Source: CAZSSM01 sp964609385 (GTDB lineage: Bacteria; Planctomycetota; Planctomycetia; Isosphaerales; Isosphaeraceae). Taken from it: 13,768 nucleotides of DNA. The position numbers were made by a program, and so were the translations under genes. Positions 1 to 8,491 of the stretch are shown here, in pieces. The stretch covers positions 1-13,768 of the forward strand of contig CAZSSM010000130.1 in assembly GCA_964609385.1 (NCBI GenBank). Reading direction: 5' to 3'. Numbering within the stretch: the stretch's first letter is position 1; each line of letters starts with the position of its first letter. The notes beneath the pieces were generated by a model. It had not been told where the DNA came from. It saw nothing but the letters and a program-made list of their open reading frames with translations, and ran no database searches.

Positions 1-905
1 GTGGAGCCGGTGGCGGAGGAGGCGGGGGCGTCTCCAGTTCGGTCCCCGTGGCCGACATTCCGCCCGACCCGATCACTCAAGATCCGCTCGAATCGCGGCA
101 CGCTCAAGCCACCTCGCAGGTCCTCGCCACTCGTGTCGAGACATCCTCCTACCAACGGCTCCAGCCACCGCCCATGCTCGGGAGCCGATCGACCATGGCC
201 GACTCGGACGCCTTGCTAGCCGTGATGAACGGCGGTCACTCGAGAACCTCAAGCGCATCCGCGACCACGATGCCCGACCAGACCGACAACGCGGGGGGCG
301 ACTCGGGATCGACCGGCAATCCCAGCGCTGTGGCCGGTGCGTCGGCCGAGAACTCAGGGTCCGTCGACCTGAGCCTGCCCGATAACCTCGGCACATTGCT
401 CGCCAACATGATCCAGCTCGACGATGACGCCTGGGAAGGTCCCGTCGAGATCCCTGATCCTAACGCCGAAGATCTCTCCGAAGCGGACGTTTCGCTCGAG
501 GCCCTGGCCACCCTCCAGACCGATCCGCGATCACTTGCCTCGACGTTCGCGACCAATCCGGTCGACGAGGGGCTTCGGAACCGGCTGATCCTCGAGCAGA
601 ACAGCCTCGATTTGCTCGGTGGCCCGACGGTGGGTCCTGGCGGCGGGTTCGGGTCGGCCGGCTCGCCGGCCCAGATCGCTGCGATGGCTCCGATCCTTCC
701 CGACGATCCCACGTTCCCTCCTGGAACCCCGATCACCCGGCCCCCGACCGAATTGCCCGGAGCCCTGCCCGCGCCAATGATCCCCGAGCCCTCGGCTGGG
801 GCAATGATCCTTGCAGCCCTAACCTGCTTGTGCGTGATCCTCTCGGTCCGGACAAATCGTCGACGCCACCGGTCATTGGCAACCCCAGCTCAACCCCTTG
901 GATGA
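1..905 (+). CDS. PEP-CTERM sorting-domain protein, 5' end outside window
   Basis: The reading frame is open from base 3, so this is the 3' part of a longer gene; the GTG at 48 is probably internal. The visible part begins with a run of glycines and continues as a low-complexity, acidic, Ser/Pro/Gly-rich sequence typical of extracellular linker regions. The C-terminus, encoded from about 783, reads Pro-Glu-Pro-Ser, then a hydrophobic segment of about 17 residues (AGAMILAALTCLCVILSV), then a basic cluster (RTNRRRHR) and a short tail. That is the three-part PEP-CTERM signal recognised by exosortase-type enzymes, so the protein is expected to be exported and processed at the membrane. No enzymatic domain is visible in this part. 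It converges on the hybrid histidine kinase gene, with a strong hairpin (953-980) between them. The sorting signal is seen directly; the biological role is unknown. Confidence 0.8.
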   Translation, partial: GAGGGGGGGVSSSVPVADIPPDPITQDPLESRHAQATSQVLATRVETSSYQRLQPPPMLGSRSTMADSDALLAVMNGGHSRTSSASATTMPDQTDNAGGDSGSTGNPSAVAGASAENSGSVDLSLPDNLGTLLANMIQLDDDAWEGPVEIPDPNAEDLSEADVSLEALATLQTDPRSLASTFATNPVDEGLRNRLILEQNSLDLLGGPTVGPGGGFGSAGSPAQIAAMAPILPDDPTFPPGTPITRPPTELPGALPAPMIPEPSAGAMILAALTCLCVILSVRTNRRRHRSLATPAQPLG

Positions 906-952
906 GCGAAGACGGGATGCCCGCCGCTCTGAATTTGGTCTTTGTTCGACGT

Positions 953-980
953 GTTGAGCGGAGCGAAGACTCCGCTCGGC
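953..980. terminator. Hairpin between two convergent genes, likely bidirectional terminator
   Basis: GAGCGGAG (956-963) and CTCCGCTC (970-977) form a perfect 8-bp stem with a 6-base loop. Three more pairs can be added at the base on the + strand, two of them G-U. It begins two bases beyond the stop codon of the minus-strand kinase and lies 48 bases after the PEP-CTERM stop. There is no T-run on either side, so intrinsic termination is inferred from position and stem strength only. Confidence 0.5.
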
Positions 981-981
981 C

Positions 982-2946
982 TCAGCCGACCGAGATCAAC
1001 CGGTGGAGATGCGCGACAAGCTGTTCGAAGCTGAACGGCTTGCGGAGAAAGATCACCGACTTGTTCTCATTGGGAATATCTCGCAGTTCGTGCTGCGTGA
1101 AGCCGCTCATAATAATGATGGGTAGATCAGGATCCTGCTTCTGAAGTTGTTGGAACGTTTCGATCCCGTCCATTCGAGGCATAGTCAGATCGATCATTGC
1201 CAGTCGGATCTCGTGGCGGTTCTTGGCCCAGATCTCGAGGGCCTGTTGACCATCGACGGCCTGCAAAACCTGGAATTCCAGCAGCTCGAGCATTCGGGCG
1301 CTGAGCGAGCGGATCTCTGGCTCATCGTCGGCTACGAGGATCGTCCCATGGCTGCCGATGACCGGACCGTCGGGGTTACTAAGCAGCTTACCGTCGTCCA
1401 ACTCATGGTTGTTGGTCGGGAAGTAGACGCGGAAGCACGTTCCACGGCCCAGTTCGGTCTCGACGTCGAGCCCCCCGGTATGGCTGCGGACGATCCCTTG
1501 CAGCGCCGAGAGCCCCAGGCCACGACCACTGGTAGCCTTGGTGCTGAAGAACGGATCGAAGATTCGATCCAACGTCGCGCGATCCATGCCGCACCCGTCG
1601 TCGCGAACCTCCAGCCAGACATAACAGCCCCGCTGCAACGGGATTTCCGGAAAGTGGGTCAGCAGCCCTTCCGGACCCACGTCCCGGACCCCGGTTCGGA
1701 TCGTGATCTGGCCGTCGCGGTCCCCGATCGCCTCCGATGCGTTGGTCACCAGATTGACGATGACCTGCTGAAGTTGGGTCATGTCGGCGTCGACCGTCGG
1801 GAGATTGGAGGCCAGGTCTTGAACCAGTCGGGCTTTTTTGGAGACCCAGAGGTTGAGCAGATCACTGTTGTCTCGGACCACAGCGCTGAGGTCTAGCGGT
1901 CGGACCACGAACTGGCCACGACCGGAATAGGCCAGCAACTGGTGGCAGAGGTCAGCGGCGCGCTGGGTGCTTTGATCCACGTGCTTGAGCAGATCGAGGA
2001 ACTGATCCATGCCCGCCCCCGCTTGGAGCTCGGCGTGATGCCGGGCCAGATCGTTGTACCCTTTGATCACCGTCAACAGGTTGTTGAAATCGTGGGCGAT
2101 CCCGCCGGCGAGGACGCCGAGGCTCTCCAATCGCTGCATCTGTTGGAGTTTCTGATCGATCCGCCGGCCCTCGTGCTCGGCCCGCTTCCGATCGGTGATG
2201 TCCATGACCATCACCAGGACACCGCCATTGATTTTGAGATCACCCAATTCGGGCAGGTCGGTCAAGGAGGCGATCGCCCAGACCATCCCGCCCCGACTGC
2301 TCCGCAACTGGATCTCGCGGAGAACCCGGCGTGGCTGGGGCAGACGATTCAGATCCGAGACCAGGTCCGCCCAGCGCGGCTCAATCAGGAACGCCTCGAT
2401 CCCTTGGCCCTCCATCGACTCGACCGATTGGCCTAGCATCCGCGCCATCGGCGGATTGACGAACCGGGTCCGGCCCTCGGCATCCAGTTCCCAGATGCCC
2501 TCCTGCGCGGTCTCAACGATCCGTCGATGGTGTGCGTCGGTCCGCTGAAGGCGATCCTCGGCCACCCGCTGTCGGGTCACGTCGCGGAGCACGACGACGG
2601 CCAAGGCCCGTGGATCGGGATGGATCCGATGCACCGAGAGCCGGACGGCGCGCGGTTGTCCATCGGCGCGTCGGAGGCGGAATTCCCCTTCACCGTAGTC
2701 GACGCTCGTCTGACGGCACGCCTCAGCCAGCAATGTCAGGTCGTCGGTGGCCATCGGTTCGAGAAACCAATTCAACGTCTGACCGATCAACTGCTCCTTC
2801 GACAATCCGATCAGCCGCTGGGCGGCGTGATTGGTGTGCGCGATCCCGAAGTTTTCGGGGTTGACCACCAGGAACGCCTCATGCGCCTCCTGAAAGCAGC
2901 ACATGGCGATCTCGGACTCGAGTTCCGGCGTCAGATCGACGGTCAT
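982..2946 (-). CDS. Soluble hybrid sensor histidine kinase, PAS-PAS-HisKA-HATPase-REC
   Basis: A 654-aa hybrid two-component kinase: it should autophosphorylate on His and pass the phosphate to its own receiver domain. Two PAS sensor segments (about residues 15-128 and 138-255) lead into a dimerisation/phosphoacceptor helix with H285 in GGIAHDFNNLL. The ATPase domain follows, with the N box at 395-404 (VIVNLVTNAS), DDGCGMD at 449-455, the F box FDPFF at 463-467 and GRGLGL at 474-479. The C-terminal receiver has acidic residues D540/D541, phosphoacceptor D586 (DLTMP), S614 and K636. There is no signal peptide or membrane segment, so it is cytoplasmic and its signal enters through the PAS domains. 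The ATG at 2946 overlaps the TGA of the upstream gene (ATGA), indicating translational coupling. The frame stays open to 3408, but that extension is the Arg-rich out-of-frame image of the upstream gene. No output domain or partner regulator is nearby. Confidence 0.9.
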   Translation of the reverse strand: MTVDLTPELESEIAMCCFQEAHEAFLVVNPENFGIAHTNHAAQRLIGLSKEQLIGQTLNWFLEPMATDDLTLLAEACRQTSVDYGEGEFRLRRADGQPRAVRLSVHRIHPDPRALAVVVLRDVTRQRVAEDRLQRTDAHHRRIVETAQEGIWELDAEGRTRFVNPPMARMLGQSVESMEGQGIEAFLIEPRWADLVSDLNRLPQPRRVLREIQLRSSRGGMVWAIASLTDLPELGDLKINGGVLVMVMDITDRKRAEHEGRRIDQKLQQMQRLESLGVLAGGIAHDFNNLLTVIKGYNDLARHHAELQAGAGMDQFLDLLKHVDQSTQRAADLCHQLLAYSGRGQFVVRPLDLSAVVRDNSDLLNLWVSKKARLVQDLASNLPTVDADMTQLQQVIVNLVTNASEAIGDRDGQITIRTGVRDVGPEGLLTHFPEIPLQRGCYVWLEVRDDGCGMDRATLDRIFDPFFSTKATSGRGLGLSALQGIVRSHTGGLDVETELGRGTCFRVYFPTNNHELDDGKLLSNPDGPVIGSHGTILVADDEPEIRSLSARMLELLEFQVLQAVDGQQALEIWAKNRHEIRLAMIDLTMPRMDGIETFQQLQKQDPDLPIIIMSGFTQHELRDIPNENKSVIFLRKPFSFEQLVAHLHRLISVG

Positions 2947-3449
2947 CGGGTCGGCTCCCGGAAGTCGAAGGTCGGGTCGATCCGCTGAAGACCTGGGTGG
3001 GTGCGGACCGGGATCACATCGGCCTGAGGATCGGTTATGGTGATACCGATCGACTCGGGTCGAGCCCCACATGCCTTCCAAGAAGGCACGCGATGTGGAG
3101 TGGAGTCGCTCTGGAGGCACGAGGGCCCAGCGAGGCGTGTCCCGGTGGGCCCGGATCCGGTATCGGACTGCGCAGCGAGTTGGTCGGCCATCAGCTGATC
3201 GCGTCGGATCATCGGGGTGAGCAGGACGGCGCCCACCCCTAAGACATCCCAGGGGGTCTGGATCGGATCTCCGGGAATCGTTCGGCCGGTCCACGGATCG
3301 GGATCGTCCGCACCCAGCGCAACTCGACTCACCCGGACCTCCCTTCCGAGCACCAAGCCGTGATCCTCGGAGGTTTCCTTCGCCCACTCTGCGAAGCCAA
3401 CGCGCCACGCAACCGAGCGCAGCGTTCGATCATCCTCGAATGGGGTCAT
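2943..3449 (-). CDS. Unrecognised 168-aa protein, coupled to hybrid kinase
   Basis: I do not recognise this family. The frame encodes a polar protein beginning MTPFEDDRTLRSVAWRVGF, with a moderately hydrophobic stretch near residues 68-81 (WDVLGVGAVLLTPM) that is too short and interrupted for a clear membrane helix. The ending HPGLQRIDPTFDFREPTR is charged. Its TGA overlaps the kinase ATG by four bases, which is the best evidence that it is real: a 4-base overlap with a well-supported gene is typical of a translated partner. The start is uncertain. ATG at 3449 is used here; GTG at 3461, preceded by GAGAAG seven bases upstream, is a good alternative, and TTG at 3476 is possible. It may modulate or present the signal for the kinase, but that is inference from the coupling alone. 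Confidence 0.6.
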   Translation of the reverse strand: MTPFEDDRTLRSVAWRVGFAEWAKETSEDHGLVLGREVRVSRVALGADDPDPWTGRTIPGDPIQTPWDVLGVGAVLLTPMIRRDQLMADQLAAQSDTGSGPTGTRLAGPSCLQSDSTPHRVPSWKACGARPESIGITITDPQADVIPVRTHPGLQRIDPTFDFREPTR

Positions 3450-3719
3450 GGTAGTACGCACCGCCGCACTTCTCAAGCAAACTTAGGCGAAACGTTGAGG
3501 AAAACCTGGCACTTCGTTTGTCATCCGGCTCAGGCCTTGAAGCGATCGGATCCACGCAACACGGACCTAACGCTTTGAGGCACGGAGGGGTCGTCCGTCG
3601 TCGGAAGGAAACGGTCTGGAGGTCCGGGCACCAGCACGACTCGAGGCCAAGGATTGTGGTCCGAGTCGGGCGAATGGGGGGGAGAGACGCCGAGGCGCGA
3701 GAGACTACGGATCAGTCGT
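3450..3719. other. Intergenic spacer between two minus-strand genes
   Basis: Some 270 bases between the Ser/Thr kinase stop and the start of the small coupled gene. It must hold the promoter of the two-gene kinase operon unless that is read through from upstream, but I see no convincing -35/-10 pair. The one clear structure is the hairpin at 3637-3668. Confidence 0.5.
3637..3668. terminator. Hairpin downstream of the Ser/Thr kinase gene
   Basis: CGACTCG (3637-3643) pairs perfectly with CGAGTCG (3662-3668). After one bulged A, GGCCA (3645-3649) pairs with TGGTC (3657-3661), using one G-U on the + strand; the loop is seven bases. It lies about 52 bases past the minus-strand kinase stop. There is no T-run, so its role as a terminator is a guess from position. 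Confidence 0.35.
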
Positions 3720-5120
3720 TCAGCAGAACGGGCGCAGGGCCATGCGCATGGCGGTCGCGTTAGGGTAACGCTCGTCTGGCTCCCGGGCCAAGCACTTGCT
3801 CAGGATCCGCTCCAGTTCGACCGACACGTCCGAACGACGTTGGGTGATTGGGACCGGATCGGACTCCAGGATCACCTCGATGGCCGAGCTGTTGCTCACA
3901 CCATCTTGGTAGATGTAGCGGCCGGTCAAGAGGAAGTAGAGGGTCGCGGCGGTTGCGTAGAGGTCCCCGGAAGGTAAGACTGTTTTGAAATCTTTGATTT
4001 GTTCGGGGGGCATGAACGGGAGCGTGCCACGCATCTCGCCCGAGAAGGTCAGGCCGGAGAGGCCGAAGCCCCGGAAGCTCTTGGCCAAGCCGAAGTCGGA
4101 GATCTTGACCACCAGCCCGGTCTTGGAGCGGCCGATGAGAATGTTTTCCGGCTTGATGTCACGGTGGACAAACCCATGGCTATGAGCATGCTCCAGACCT
4201 TTGAGCACCTGGCAGGCCATTCGACAGGCCTGGCGGATCGGGTACCCACCCGGGTTGGCCTGGGCGAGTTTTTCCAGGTTGGTCCCCTCAACATATTCCA
4301 TGGCGAACCAGAACTGGCCGCGCGTCATGCCCTGCTCAAGCCATTCGACGATGTGCGGATGCTTCAACTGGCTGATAACGGACATCTCGCGGAGAAACCG
4401 ATCGATCATCGAGCGGGCGGTCGCTCCTTCGGGGACGATCAGCTTCAGCGCCACCATCTGCCCGGTCTGGTTGTGGCGGGCCAACAGCACGACGCCCATG
4501 CCACCCCGGCCCAGTTCCCGGATCGCGGTGTAGTGGGGGACAGGTTGGGGCGTGCTGGCCACCTCCGCGTGACAAAGTTCACAGATCCACTGGACCGATT
4601 CGCCGGAGTCACCGACGTCGTCGGGGAGCTTCAGGTCTGGCGGAGCCATCGAGCCACAGCAGGCGCAACGGATCGCCAACGGAGTCAGCGCCGCATTGCC
4701 CGAGTCGTCCGGCGCGAACGGTTCGCCGGCGTTCGCGCCATTCGGATCGACCCCGTCGTACCCGGGGTGGTTGTTCCTCACCGGCCTGAGCGGGCGATCC
4801 CAGGTCTCGATGTCCGCCTGCAACCCATCGAGTCGGACCCGGAAGAGGCTCGAACCGGCGGCGATCCGGTCTCCGGTACCCAGCCGGACTTCACCGACGC
4901 GTTGGTCGTTGACATAGGTCCAATTGGTGCTCTCCAAGTCGCGAAGCGTGCATCCGTTGGCGCGGACATCCAAAGAGAAGTGATCGCGCGACAGAGCCAC
5001 ATCCTCGGGGATCGGGCAATCGGCCGACCGCGAGCGACCGACGACCTGAGGACCGCCCGGCTCGAAGACCAGCGACTGCCCCTTGCGGGGACCCTCGAGA
5101 ACATCCAAGATTACACGCAT
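3720..5120 (-). CDS. Ser/Thr protein kinase with N-terminal FHA domain and CxxC pair
   Basis: A 466-aa eukaryotic-type (Hanks) protein kinase. Residues about 1-97 are an FHA phosphothreonine-binding domain: GRS at 28-30, SRDH at 44-47, and STNWTYVN at 64-71 giving the conserved Asn. A low-complexity linker follows, then two Cys pairs, C152/C155 and C180/C183, which look like a small zinc ribbon. The kinase domain spans about 198-462: glycine loop GRGGMG (204-209), ATP-anchoring K226, helix-C E244, catalytic loop HRDIKPEN (319-326), DFG (342-344), PPE in place of APE (371-373) and D386. All catalytic residues are present, so it should be active. No membrane helix or extracellular domain is present, so unlike PASTA-type kinases it is cytoplasmic; the FHA domain could bind its own or a partner's phosphothreonine. 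AGGA lies nine bases before the ATG. It is divergent from psuG. Confidence 0.92.
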   Translation of the reverse strand: MRVILDVLEGPRKGQSLVFEPGGPQVVGRSRSADCPIPEDVALSRDHFSLDVRANGCTLRDLESTNWTYVNDQRVGEVRLGTGDRIAAGSSLFRVRLDGLQADIETWDRPLRPVRNNHPGYDGVDPNGANAGEPFAPDDSGNAALTPLAIRCACCGSMAPPDLKLPDDVGDSGESVQWICELCHAEVASTPQPVPHYTAIRELGRGGMGVVLLARHNQTGQMVALKLIVPEGATARSMIDRFLREMSVISQLKHPHIVEWLEQGMTRGQFWFAMEYVEGTNLEKLAQANPGGYPIRQACRMACQVLKGLEHAHSHGFVHRDIKPENILIGRSKTGLVVKISDFGLAKSFRGFGLSGLTFSGEMRGTLPFMPPEQIKDFKTVLPSGDLYATAATLYFLLTGRYIYQDGVSNSSAIEVILESDPVPITQRRSDVSVELERILSKCLAREPDERYPNATAMRMALRPFC

Positions 5121-5235
5121 GGGGAGCCATCCTCACCTCGACAGACATAACGCTTCGAGATTATAAGGTCTGTTGGACATCGACGACACCGGTGGTTAGG
5201 ACGATCGCCCCGTTTCCCTGGCGATCCGATCCCCT

Positions 5236-5241
5236 GGAGGA
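5236..5241 (+). promoter_or_regulatory. Shine-Dalgarno site deciding the psuG start
   Basis: GGAGGA sits seven bases before an in-frame TTG at 5249. No other candidate start of this frame (GTG 5192, TTG 5276) has a comparable site, and the resulting protein length fits the family. Confidence 0.55.
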
Positions 5242-5248
5242 ATCGCCC

Positions 5249-6190
5249 TTGGAGGGATCGCCCCCCGAGAAAACGTTGCCGGCCTGGCTGAGCCTCAGCG
5301 CCGAGGTCGCCGAGGCCCGCCGAACCAACCGGCCGATCGTCGCGCTCGAGTCGTCGCTGATCGCGCAGGGCCTGCCCTGGCCCGACAACTCGCAAACCGT
5401 TGAGCAAGCCGAGCAGGCCGTCCGGGCCGCCGGCGCCACCCCGGCGACGATCGCGCTGCTGGACGGACACGTCCACTTGGGCCTGGAGCCCGATCAACGC
5501 GAGCGGGTCGCCCGAGCGCCTCGCGGCCAGGTCCTCAAGGCCGGGCGCCGTGAGCTGGCCGCCGCCTTGGCCCAACGCCGTGACGCCGCCACGACCGTCT
5601 CGGCCACTTTGGCCTTGGCTCGGAGCTTGGGTTTGGGTGTCATGGCTACCGGAGGCTTGGGTGGCGTCCATCGCGGCGCTTCGGTGAGCTTTGACATCTC
5701 CTGCGACCTGGATGAACTGGCCCGCGCCGACGGCGTCTTGGTCGTCTGCTCCGGCTTCAAGTCGATCCTTGATCTCTCAGCCACCTCTGAAGTCCTCGAA
5801 ACGCGCGGCGTCGCCTTGGCTGGCTATGGTACCGATATGTTGCCTGGCTTCACCGAGCACCAAACCGAGATCCCGTTGGAAACCCGCTTCGAGACGCCAA
5901 CGCAGGTCGCCGACTGGGTCTTGGCCCATCACGCCTTGGGACAACCCGGCGCCCTAATCCTGACCCGGCCGTTGGAGATCGAGGACGCTGTCCCGGAGCA
6001 CGTCGCCGGGCCAGCCCTACGCGAAGCCCTGGCCTACGCGGAGAGTCAAGGGATCCGTGGCAAGCCGTTGACCCCATTTCTGCTCGACCAGATCCGTCAT
6101 CATACCGAAGGCGCCAGCCTCCAAGCCAATCGCCTCCTCATTGTCCGGAACGCCGCCCTGGCCGGCCAGATCGCCGTCCAAATGCAATAG
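5249..6190 (+). CDS. psuG: Pseudouridine-5'-phosphate glycosidase
   Basis: PsuG cleaves the C-C glycosidic bond of pseudouridine 5'-phosphate, giving uracil and ribose 5-phosphate, the second step of pseudouridine salvage. Numbered from the TTG start, the family signatures are: PIVALESSLIAQG near residue 30 with the catalytic-site Glu, TTVSAT near 115, ATGGLGGVHRGA near 133, VVCSGFKSILDL near 166 with the active-site Lys, GYGTDMLPGF near 192 and GIRGKPLTPFLL near 268. The 313-aa product matches the usual length of about 310. TTG at 5249 was chosen for its GGAGGA site; GTG at 5192 would add 19 residues without a ribosome site. It is divergent from the Ser/Thr kinase across about 130 bases. The usual partner, pseudouridine kinase PsuK, is not in the window and is not fused to this protein. 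Confidence 0.93.
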   Translation: MEGSPPEKTLPAWLSLSAEVAEARRTNRPIVALESSLIAQGLPWPDNSQTVEQAEQAVRAAGATPATIALLDGHVHLGLEPDQRERVARAPRGQVLKAGRRELAAALAQRRDAATTVSATLALARSLGLGVMATGGLGGVHRGASVSFDISCDLDELARADGVLVVCSGFKSILDLSATSEVLETRGVALAGYGTDMLPGFTEHQTEIPLETRFETPTQVADWVLAHHALGQPGALILTRPLEIEDAVPEHVAGPALREALAYAESQGIRGKPLTPFLLDQIRHHTEGASLQANRLLIVRNAALAGQIAVQMQ

Positions 6191-6766
6191 TGATCGCTCA
6201 AGCCCTGCGCCCCATGACCGCGAACTCTTGAGGAACCTCAACGAGCCCAACCACCCGGAAAGAGATCGCGACGCTTCCCAGCTTACCCTTGCCCAACGAC
6301 TCAAGCCTGCTCTTGAGACATCGGTCCACTTGCCTCGTCACAACAGTCGGACACACGGTCGGAATGTTCCACATTATCGAACTGTGCGGAAGAAATCTCG
6401 ATTCTAAACATTTTCGCTCGCATGGAATCGAACGAGGCCTTTCCAAACACGACACGGTGCGACCAATCCGCCAAGCCGCCCTGGAGACATTGAGTCGAGC
6501 GGCTCATCTGTTCGGAAGACCGTGTGAACGAAGCCGATCCCGAACGACGCCGAATGGGTCGACCCAAGTCGCGTGATCGGCCGAATCGGATCATTTTATT
6601 TGGATCAGGAGCGTCGTCAAAAACCTGTGTATGCATCGGCGACTCGCGCCTGGGCTCGACACGGATGCGAACCGTGGGACCGGACCGATTCCCGCGATCC
6701 TATCCTTCTGAGGGCATCGTTCGATCGCCTTCCAAAGGACCTCTGACCGGTTCGCAGCGAACTCCG
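6191..6766. other. 576-base gene-free spacer between convergent genes
   Basis: It separates psuG (+) from the exported-protein gene (-). The open frames here are short, low in complexity or overlap each other on both strands with no ribosome sites, and none resembles a known protein. Apart from the hairpin at 6225-6245 I see no RNA gene, repeat or clear promoter. Confidence 0.5.
6225..6245 (+). terminator. Hairpin downstream of psuG
   Basis: CTC+TTGAG (6225-6232) pairs with CTCAA and GAG (6237-6241 and 6243-6245), with one bulged C and a GAAC loop, giving eight base pairs. It begins 34 bases after the psuG stop. No T-run follows, so termination is inferred from position. Confidence 0.35.
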
Positions 6767-8398
6767 TCAGGGCGTTTCGGCCTGATCGCGGGTCGCGGTC
6801 GTCGAGTCGCCGAGAACCGACTCGCGGCGGAGGATCCGGAAGGTTTGGAGGATCTGCCGGACCTCGTCGCGGAACGCCTCCGGCGGGTTCTGCGCGGTGA
6901 TCGACTCGGCATAGAGGGCGTTGCCGTCGCGATAGGCGATGACATAACCGTCGACGAAGAGCCTGAGGTCGGGGAACCCGAGAGGCGGCTGGACGGGTCG
7001 GCTGACGAACTCGAACCACTCAACGCGTGGCCGTAGGGGCCAGTCCTGCGAGGAGATCCGTTGAATCGCTCCGGGACGCAGATCGATCTCCGGCCGATCG
7101 AGGACCTCACGCGCCTTCTCGCGGATCTCCTGAGCATCGAGCTCGACGTCGCGTTGCGGCCGGAAGATGATCCGCTCCTGTCGTTCGTCGTTGAGCCGGG
7201 TGAGGACGATCGGCAGGTCGGACCGGGCTCGGGTCTCCACGGAATATGATTGGGGGAAGGAGAGCCGGAATTCCTTGGCCGGATCGACATAATCCAACCA
7301 GGTGTTTTCGGGGGTCAATTCGGGCCGTTCGGTCAGGATGGACAGCGAACTCTGACCACGGACCGGGCGACAGGCCAGATCGAAGCGTCGCGTGACGGTC
7401 CGATTCTGCGGTCGGTTCTGTTCGTCGTAGACGAGGCTCGACTCGACTCGGGCCGAGCGGAGCCGGCGGATCAACCCAGCCGCGTCGACGACCCGATCGC
7501 GATCGTCCCGACCGGCGAACTCCTGGAGCCGAAACGCCAACTGGAATCGACAATTGAAGGCGATCGACGTCTGATCGAGCGCCGTGGTCCGCCCTTGGAC
7601 TTGGAAGATCGCCACACGCTCCCGCGAGTTCTTCGAGCCTCGGAGTTCCAGGAAGGTGACGTTGAAGGTCCCTTGAGTCGGAAGGATGGGCCGCGCGACT
7701 AGGGATTGGGCCACATCGAGCCCGAGGATCCAACTATCACCGACGCTCACCGCCTGCGAGGAGAGCAGCCCGGAATAGACCGAGACCAAGGGGTGATTGT
7801 TGATCGTCCGGAACTCCTCGTAGCGGATCTTCCGACTCGGATTCATCGTGACGATCAGCGGGGGCTGAAGCCGTCGCGTCTGATACCAGATCTGCAGTTC
7901 GTCGAGGAATGGTTTGGGGAGGATCCGGCTGGCTTCCCCTTCGAAGATCGCGGTATCGTAACGGCGGACAGCCAAGGCGATCTCGCCATTGGATTGAACC
8001 CGGATCGGCTGCTCGCGGTAGAGCACACGACTCCGACCGATCGACCGCCGAGGCTCATCGTCCTCATCGATCTGGTCGACGACTTCGTCTTGGGTCCGAA
8101 TCGCGACCTGATAGAGCGAAGTCCCACGCGGATCGCTTCGGTCGCCCCGGACATCGACGAAGAACTGGCGAAACCGGAAGCGGCTCGACAAATCATTGAG
8201 CACCGGAGGGAGGCTCGATCTGGCCTCCTGGGCGACCACCGGTTCGGCCCGAAGGCAGCCGAGCGCTATAAGCATGACTGTGATGAACCAGAGGATCCCG
8301 CACTGCCTCCAGCTCTTGGACACGGACCGGCCCGCCGATCGGATGTCCCCGTCTCGGTCCGTTCGCGCACGCCAAGGCTCGTGTTGCCGGGCCATCAT
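6767..8398 (-). CDS. Exported protein of unknown function, paralogue of the upstream gene
   Basis: A 543-aa protein that I cannot assign to a named family. A basic N-terminus precedes a hydrophobic stretch (ILWFITVMLIALGC, about 35-48) ending in AEPVVAQ, so it looks exported by a Sec signal peptide cleaved near residue 57. The cysteine at 48 is not in a clear lipobox. The middle (about 120-345) is predicted from composition to be strand-rich and contains VSVGDSWILG (217-226). A C-terminal part (about 370-525) starts DPAKEFRLSFP and ends in a segment with FVDGYVIAYRDGNALYAES, a pattern reminiscent of PsbP-like folds; this is only a resemblance. GGAGGAG lies just before two consecutive ATGs: ATG 8398 leaves two bases after it, ATG 8395 gives better spacing. 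It follows the gene at 8551 in the same direction after 152 bases and shares its layout. Confidence 0.72.
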   Translation of the reverse strand: MMARQHEPWRARTDRDGDIRSAGRSVSKSWRQCGILWFITVMLIALGCLRAEPVVAQEARSSLPPVLNDLSSRFRFRQFFVDVRGDRSDPRGTSLYQVAIRTQDEVVDQIDEDDEPRRSIGRSRVLYREQPIRVQSNGEIALAVRRYDTAIFEGEASRILPKPFLDELQIWYQTRRLQPPLIVTMNPSRKIRYEEFRTINNHPLVSVYSGLLSSQAVSVGDSWILGLDVAQSLVARPILPTQGTFNVTFLELRGSKNSRERVAIFQVQGRTTALDQTSIAFNCRFQLAFRLQEFAGRDDRDRVVDAAGLIRRLRSARVESSLVYDEQNRPQNRTVTRRFDLACRPVRGQSSLSILTERPELTPENTWLDYVDPAKEFRLSFPQSYSVETRARSDLPIVLTRLNDERQERIIFRPQRDVELDAQEIREKAREVLDRPEIDLRPGAIQRISSQDWPLRPRVEWFEFVSRPVQPPLGFPDLRLFVDGYVIAYRDGNALYAESITAQNPPEAFRDEVRQILQTFRILRRESVLGDSTTATRDQAETP

Positions 8399-8491
8399 GT
8401 CTCCTCCAGGAGCCTCTCAAGCATGATACTCGGTGGTCGCGCGTCTGATCACCGGGAGCTGATCGACCCCGGACGCCCAAACGCCTTCCAA

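Noticed and set aside
2947..3408. 154-residue N-terminal extension of the hybrid kinase
   Set aside because: It is Arg/Pro-rich and out of frame with the coupled upstream gene; the ATG at 2946 overlaps that gene's stop and starts directly before the first PAS domain.
3999..5150. 383-codon open frame on the + strand
   Set aside because: It is antisense to the FHA/Ser-Thr kinase gene, which has every catalytic motif; this frame shows no protein family.
6141..6636. Several 85-110 codon frames after psuG
   Set aside because: They overlap each other on both strands, lack ribosome sites and resemble no protein.
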